This document shows, one piece after another, positions 1 through 64,000 of a stretch of DNA of 64,000 nucleotides. The notes below the pieces were generated by a model. The model worked only from the letters and a program-made list of their open reading frames with translations, was not told the origin of the DNA and ran no database searches. The translations under genes were made by a program, and so were the position numbers. Each line of letters opens with the position of its first letter. The first letter of the stretch is position 1. The stretch is from Pogonophryne albipinna. Lineage: Eukaryota > Chordata > Actinopteri > Perciformes > Artedidraconidae. Location: assembly GCA_028583405.1 (NCBI GenBank), contig CM053247.1, positions 11,829,563 through 11,893,562 of the forward strand, given 5' to 3'.

Positions 1-1039
1 GCCTGTCTTTCCTAAGACCTTTCTCATTTCTAATGTTCCCCTCCTCGACTCATATCCTCGTGTCTTAGTCCCGCCCACAGGAGATGTGAGCAGAGGAGGG
101 GAACCGAGGAGAGAGGAGGGGAAGCAGCAGGCGTATAGAGAAATGAGAAATCCTCTTCTCTGAGCAGTCATTTTAAAGAGACGTCCATTAATGATGACAG
201 GAGGCACAGCAGCCCTCTGATGTGCAGAACTAATTTCATAAAGCTTGCTCTTTGTTTTATACACTTGAACCCGCCTCCCCTCTTTCATTCTGCATTTGAC
301 TCCTGATTTTCTTACCCCCATTACACAAATGCCCTTCCTATTTAGATATATCCCATAGGGACAGTAGAACTACACAGCCCCTTTCTTCCAACTTATCAAA
401 AGTTTATAAAGTCACTTCTTTGGGTTAATCACAGTCTGTGGATGCTTCATAAGGTAGTTGGCGTTAAACGGTTTTAGGGCTAACATCAATTACATTACAT
501 GCCATCTGCCCCCAATGTTTTTTTTCTCTCATTTATTTATAGAGAAAAAAGATAATTAACTTAATTTCGGCTAATCAGAGTGAGAGAGAAGAGAAGAACA
601 AGAGGATTTAGTGTCAAAGCAAAAAGCACCTGTTTTACAATATTCTGGATTTATACACAACGCTAATAGGGAACCTGGACATAAATGAAATGCAACTTGT
701 ACCAAGTCTTTTTTCGGCATTAGCTCAGACGGTAACCATCAGGATGAATTGGAGATTTATGAACATAATATTGATATCATTGTGTATAGGTTTGTGACTT
801 TGACTTCCCTTTTGTATTCCAAAGTGTCCAATTGTTGACGGAGCAGCTGAAAACAGCAACACCTAGAGCCCTCTGCTAAAACTTGATTAAAGTTCAGCAG
901 ATCATACTCGTTATTTTACGAAGACACAGAACTGCTGTGCTCTCAGAAGCAAGATGCCAACTGCACGCTCAATGTGATGATGTGCTAGTTATAAGAAGTC
1001 AAATCTGACACCTAACACGATGTAACTATATTTGCTTAC
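1..1039 (-). other. Intron 29 (partial), no exon seen
   Basis: No bromodomain coding found. Positions about 19-152 look like a small inverted-repeat element (TTTCTCATTTCT at one side, AGAAATGAGAAA at the other). The stretch 232-300 resembles 10009-10090 (shared TTTCATAAAGCTTGCT and TGATTTTCTTA), probably ends of the same Gypsy-like LTR family. Confidence 0.45.
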
Positions 1040-59318
<58,279 letters not shown>

Positions 59319-59348
59319 CTACTGTAATGCTGGGAGCATACCAGGCAG

Positions 59349-60990
59349 CTTCAGGGGGGAAAGGAGGGACAAGAGTTAATGCAATGCAATACAAATTACA
59401 AACACAACATTTATTCTGTAATCTAATGTTTAACTTTTGCTCTTTACATTTTTGAGTTGCATTTCATGTATGAACAATATTATTATAAACATTTAAATAA
59501 ATAAAATATGTATTGTTTGTTATTGTTTTATTATTATCTAAATGTAAACATATGTTCTCACAAATCAACAGCTTATTGTTATTCTGGCATAGTTATAGCC
59601 GGTGCTTAATATTGGCAAAGGTATGCATATTATTAATACATGACAAATATTGACAGTACCTGTAGAAAGAAAGTACAAGTCTTGAGTAACAGAAACATGA
59701 TATATAACTCAGACCTGACATACAGCAGGTATTTCAACTACAAACCTGCAAATAACCACAGTTGGAAGACATCCCCATACTGGTGTTTGATCATTCTTAT
59801 TTATTATATTTTGCCATATCACACAGTACTTGGTTTTCAATTAAATTCATCTTATAATGCTATACTATACAAATGCATTTATTATGTTATATCTTACACT
59901 ACTCGGTACTATGTTATATTGTTGTACTATATTAATAGTGTCTAATATTGTTGAACAATTGTATTATATTATGCTGTAATATGTATCATATACAATAGTA
60001 TATCATTTTGTATAATGTTATTTTGGCTAATTTATTATATTAACACAGACCAATACATATCATATCACAAATTGTTCTGGTTTATAATCACTATTTTTAA
60101 ATACTTGTTTTATTCTTACTTTCACATAATTTTTTTCTTCCTTTATTTATATATTCAATATTTTTTATTTTACTATTTTGATGCATTGTTATGTTTTAAA
60201 AGATGATTTCAGGATTAAACGTATTATTATAATAAGTCACACCACTCTTAAGTGTTTATTTCTCTACATCCAATTGAGCTTGTGTATTTGTTTAACATTG
60301 GTTTAGGTTAATATACCTCTTGTTAATCATTCCTCTTCATATCTATATTCATCTGTATTAATGGTGATATGTTACTGATGCCATGTGTTAATCAATAAAA
60401 AGGTTTGTGACGTATCTTATGTAAGCTACTCATAATGAGCACACCTTTTATACTGCGCTATAACATATATCTAAATAGTTACTTAACCAATAAGATAAAG
60501 AACATACAGCGTGATAAAGTGATATAACCAGGTTGGCGTTTGTTATCGTTAGCTAATAGCTACTGACAAGCCCTGTACCGTTGCAGTAACGTTAGCTTTC
60601 ACTCTGTACAGCGTTTACTCTGATTGGATCATGGCTTCCCCAAAAACTGGTGGTCATCACGGATGTGCAGACAAACCCGAATTTAGGATAAAAGTCAAGC
60701 CCCGACATGACCTTGGCGACAATGTAATAGAACAAAATCCACTTGAATAATACAATTAGAGGCACGCGGTGTCACAAACAAAGCAACGAGGACGCGTTAT
60801 GTCTGTCTGCTTCGCTGGAGCTCTCGGGAGCTTTGCTACCTAGCTGAGGTTAGCTAGCATGTCTACAAGCCTGCAAGCTAGCTCCGGGTTCACCATCTGC
60901 ATCAGCTAACTGTGGTTTGGACAGTTAGCTGCACACTGAGAAGTAACATGTACATATTTATCAAAAACAAAACGCCGATGGTCAATTTAC
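59349..60990 (-). other. Intron 1, AT-rich
   Basis: The part from 59400 to 60450 is very rich in A and T with many ATTATATTATA-like stretches and no recognisable element. The promoter-proximal part (60540-60960) is richer in CG and GCTAGC-like words and has an inverted CCAAT near 60621; it could hold an alternative first exon, but I see no clear donor. Confidence 0.5.
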
Positions 60991-61100
60991 CTTTCGGCTG
61001 AACTGTTACTGCACACCATTAGATGAAAATATTGTGATGTTTCTTCAAAATATGATTGCTCTCCGAAAGTTCCCTCCCCCTCGATGTTGTTTTGCTGACA
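60991..61100 (-). other. smarca2: Probable non-coding exon 1 (5' UTR) of smarca2
   Basis: Reading on the minus strand, a strong donor (GAAAG|GTAAATT) lies at 60991/60990, followed by 1.6 kb of AT-rich intron to the coding exon. The sequence just upstream is mixed GC with no in-frame coding extension. Vertebrate SMARCA2 has a non-coding first exon, which fits. The right edge (transcription start) is a guess; only the donor is visible. Confidence 0.45.
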
Positions 61101-61139
61101 TGTTAAAGTTGTTCTTCTGTTGCCTGTGCTGATTTGTCA

Positions 61140-61200
61140 ATGTCACCGGAAATACCCGCCTACCTCTACAATGATTGGCTTTTCCCACGTCATTCATCCA
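61140..61200 (-). promoter_or_regulatory. Candidate smarca2 core promoter
   Basis: Just upstream of the proposed exon 1 lie an ETS-type CCGGAA (61146-61151), an inverted CCAAT box (ATTGG 61174-61178) and a CRE-like ACGTCA (61187-61192), and no TATA box is evident. This is the usual make-up of a TATA-less housekeeping promoter. The motifs are seen; their use is inferred. The true start site could be anywhere from about 61050 to 61150. Confidence 0.4.
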
Positions 61201-61973
61201 CATTTTCTTCTGTAGCCATTGCAGTAACTTTTTGCTGTAACTTTCTTTGTGGTTGAGTGGCCATAACTGTACACAAGACGCTAATCTAATCTCGTCACTG
61301 ATAACACCTATTCTAATTTAATAACATGTTTCTAATACTGTGATAAGCAACAGTACACATGTGAAATATGTGTTGATGTACTGTTAATGTTAAACCCTGT
61401 CTCTGCTTTTTAAAAGTGGATAAATAATCTTATTTATTGTGTTGCTTTTACTTTCAAGTAGCATCTGTGTTTGGGATGCACATAAATAAGAGAAAAACAT
61501 GTACATTCTGACGCTTTCCACCTGTGAAGTCTCTTTGTCTGCACAGGACACTCATGCAAGTCAATGCAAGCCTCCATCTGTAATGTGTTAAAAATGGGTT
61601 TAAGAAACCTGCACCTTGTTGTAACCTTGAACACATTTATTCAATACAGGCATTAAGGAATGTTGAATAATGAAAAAAATATGCTAAAGGATTTATTGTT
61701 CAACAGAATAATACAAAACTTGGACAGCTATCTGATTAAAATTCATGAATCATTGATCATTCTTTTTAGTCATTGATGTAGAGCCAACATGGTGACCATT
61801 GTGTCATTCCAAAGCAAACAGAATTCCAAACACAACTGGAGTTTTTTCAAAAGAAAAGTCAATTAGCTGTAGGCTATTCATTTTGACTGTCATATCATTA
61901 ATAGCCTTGAATCTTTCAGCAGGTCCTGATTAAATCAATGCTATTCTTTTGCTGTCTATCAAATAATGTATCT
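61200..61973. other. Upstream intergenic sequence, nothing recognised
   Basis: Begins just beyond the promoter. AT-rich; no ORF with family resemblance and no named repeat. Confidence 0.4.
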
Positions 61974-62320
61974 CTTAAATCAAATCAAATCAAGTTTTAT
62001 TTATATAGCACATTTATAAACGATTTTTGGTTGAGCCAAAGTGCTGTACATATAATAAAAATAGCCTACAGTAGAGACACTTTACAGCAAATACAACAGC
62101 ACAGATTGTTCAAAATATCAGTATGAGAGAAACGACACCCTCTATCCTTAGACCCTCACATGATCGTACAAGGAGAAACTTCCAGAGAAAACCCACAGTT
62201 TAAAGGGAAAAAATGGGAGAAACCTCAGGGAGAGCAACAGAGGAGGGATCCCTCTCTCTAACTTAATAAGTTAACCCAGTCTATAAAGCTTTTAAGCTCA
62301 AAGTTGTGGTAAAAATGTCA
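61974..62320 (-). mobile_element. LINE 3' end (same family as 40510-41005)
   Basis: TCAAATCAAATCAAGTTTTA then GGTTGAGCCAAAGTGCTGTA is the reverse complement of 40930-41000. The continuing sequence (AACTTCCAGAGAAAACCCAC, GGGAGAGCAACAGAGGAGGG) is typical of fish repeats next to such tails. Confidence 0.75.
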
Positions 62321-63600
62321 TCGCTAAAGCAGCACGCCACTGATTTTATAGGTCAATATATTAATCTTGAGCAATTTTCTTAACCTTTTCCTATTTTTAC
62401 ACCTGGACTCTAATGTCCATACATTTACATTTTAACCTGCTTTATGTAATGTCCATATCTTGAAATGCACATATTTAATGCCTTGTTTACATATTTAAAT
62501 ATAACATTTAAATACATGTTTTCCAAAAGAAATGCTATAAGTATAGTCAACTTAAGTTTCATGGAGATCTCTAACATGTTTTTATCCCATTCCCCTGCAG
62601 TGTAGTGTGATCTGTCTACATTATGCATTATATTAACACGATTTATGACCTTCATCATACTCCGTACTGTGAACCTATATGCTCATCATTTTATATATAT
62701 TTTTGATTTTGAGAATACAGGTTGAGAATTACAATTCTTGTTTATTTTTAACATAGTAGAGTCATTTTTTATTTTTTAACGTTTTCCTTTTTACTAGTCT
62801 GAAAGAGGACATGTACTGGATGCAAATTAGCCATTGACCGCCAGTGCATAAATATACAATGTTTTTCCTGTGGGGCTTGCTTACTTTGTGGACTGAAAGC
62901 ATGATGTCTATTGTGTCCCATGTCAGCATCATATAGGATATACAACTGGGTTTAAATACAAAATACAAACAAGCACTTGTTTTCAATCTTTCTTTAAAGC
63001 TTCTTTAGGGAACTATTAATACTCCACTGTATGTGCTCCTCCTTGCAATCCCTAAAGTGGACACAAGATGGAAGCAGTGACCAGCTGTTGCCTCAATAAG
63101 CTGGCCTGTGCAGCTCTGTGCTGTCACACAGAAGCACCTGGCAGGTAATGAATGACCACAGACATCTGAGCTCTAAACAAACATGCCAAGTCCAGAGTGA
63201 TTGAGTGCCAGCCGTCATTTACATACACTAAGTTAGAAAATCTGATGATAGCAAAGTGGAGCTTCAAAGGCAAACCATGCAAAACGATACACAGGTTTAG
63301 TCAGGCTTCATTTGCATCATTCTGATATCAGAAACTTTGTGTAGTTTTCATTATGAAAAGATAAAGCTGTTTTTACTGGGGACTTGTTTGTTTATGCATG
63401 ACTGAGCTATTTTTTTTTTCTGCTCCTGTTTTTTCCTTTCAAAGTACAGTTCATAATTTGTCTGCATTTACATAGAGTTTATTTTATCCAAATAGATTAA
63501 AAATACATATTGAGATCTGTTTTAGGGCTGAGAAATGTCAATATTCAAAATGTTTCTTGGTAATCTTTACATATATTTATGATACATTTAATATTAAATG
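62320..63600. other. Upstream intergenic sequence
   Basis: No gene seen. 63050-63240 is repeat-free and of even composition, a possible conserved non-coding element; the rest is AT-rich. Confidence 0.35.
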
Positions 63601-63615
63601 TCTTGTTTGCACCAT

Positions 63616-64000
63616 TTTACACACCCAAACTCCACGATGGATTTTGAAACACACATGTGCTAATATACAATTTAATAATGAATAGAAACAATTAACCATA
63701 TATTAATATTATTAATATATTTTTTGATATATTTAAGATATACAATATAAGACAAAACCACGTTTCATGTGTGAGCCATATTCCATTATACTTTTAGAAA
63801 TTGCTGCGTGACAATTACAAATGGACCACATAGGCCTCATTTGCCCCCCAGGCCGTAGTTTGGATACCCCTGGTCTAAAGCATTTGTATTTTTTTTTACA
63901 CAACCAAACTCCACGATGGATTTTGAAACAGGAACGGGCAGTCTTCAGCTTTAAAACACACATGTGCTAATATACAATTTAATAATGAATAGAAACAATT
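63616..64000. repeat. Direct duplication around a hAT end
   Basis: CCAAACTCCACGATGGATTT and ACACACATGTGCTAATATAC ... GAATAGAAACAATT occur at 63628-63692 and again at 63904-64000; the second copy has about 29 extra bases inside. Between them is a hAT-type right end (GCCCCCCAGGCCGTAGTTTG then GATACCCCTG, ending 63872). Confidence 0.75.

Noticed and set aside
1..1039. Bromodomain exons in the left 1 kb
   Set aside because: No frame codes RQLSEVFIQLPSR, PEYYELI or related bromodomain words; they must be further left.

Overview
This window is vertebrate nuclear DNA, most likely from a percomorph-type ray-finned (teleost) fish. The evidence is a multi-exon gene with GT-AG introns, long CA/GT microsatellites, and a dense load of fish-type hAT, Tc1, L2/CR1-like and tRNA-SINE elements. 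I cannot name the species.

The only host gene I can support is smarca2 (Brahma/BRM), the catalytic ATPase of SWI/SNF (BAF) chromatin remodelling complexes. It lies on the minus strand and covers almost the whole window. A probable CpG-containing promoter and non-coding exon 1 lie near 61.0-61.2 kb, the start codon is at 59318-59316, and 28 coding exons (numbered 2-29 here) run leftwards to 1040. The exons join in frame without a stop: 4262 nt, 1420 codons plus 2 nt. They encode the P/G-rich N-terminus, QLQ, a polyQ tract, HSA, the BRK-type/Lys-rich linker, the full helicase-ATPase (GK[T] and DEGH motifs, C-terminal lobe ending at the HRIGQ motif), SnAC and an AT-hook. The bromodomain exons lie beyond the left edge. 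Residues typical of SMARCA2 rather than SMARCA4 identify the paralogue.

Everything else is intronic or upstream and mostly mobile DNA. Left to right: a Tc1 fragment (1.7-2.5 kb); a hAT element with a TTAA-flanked MITE inside it (4.5-5.4 kb); a foldback element (6.9-7.9 kb); two long-TIR non-autonomous elements (14.9-15.7 and 16.7-17.6 kb); a perfect 472-bp inverted repeat with a 90-bp spacer (24.2-25.2 kb). The 17-kb intron 15 (25.8-42.8 kb) then holds a three-level nest: an L2-like LINE (21-bp target duplication) split by a hAT element (8-bp duplication) that is itself split by a second L2-like LINE. Further hAT elements with 8-bp duplications and transposase BED-finger remnants sit at 35.2, 41.1 and 47.2 kb, with others at 23.2 and 53.2 kb. 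LINE 3' ends, a tRNA-derived SINE and more MITEs fill the rest.

I see no new gene system. The observations most worth checking are the intronic perfect hairpin (possible long dsRNA or assembly artefact), the CA repeat that forms the 5' splice site of exon 15, and the datable nested insertions. Exon boundaries were set by hand from reading frame, splice consensus and family knowledge; no alignment was run.
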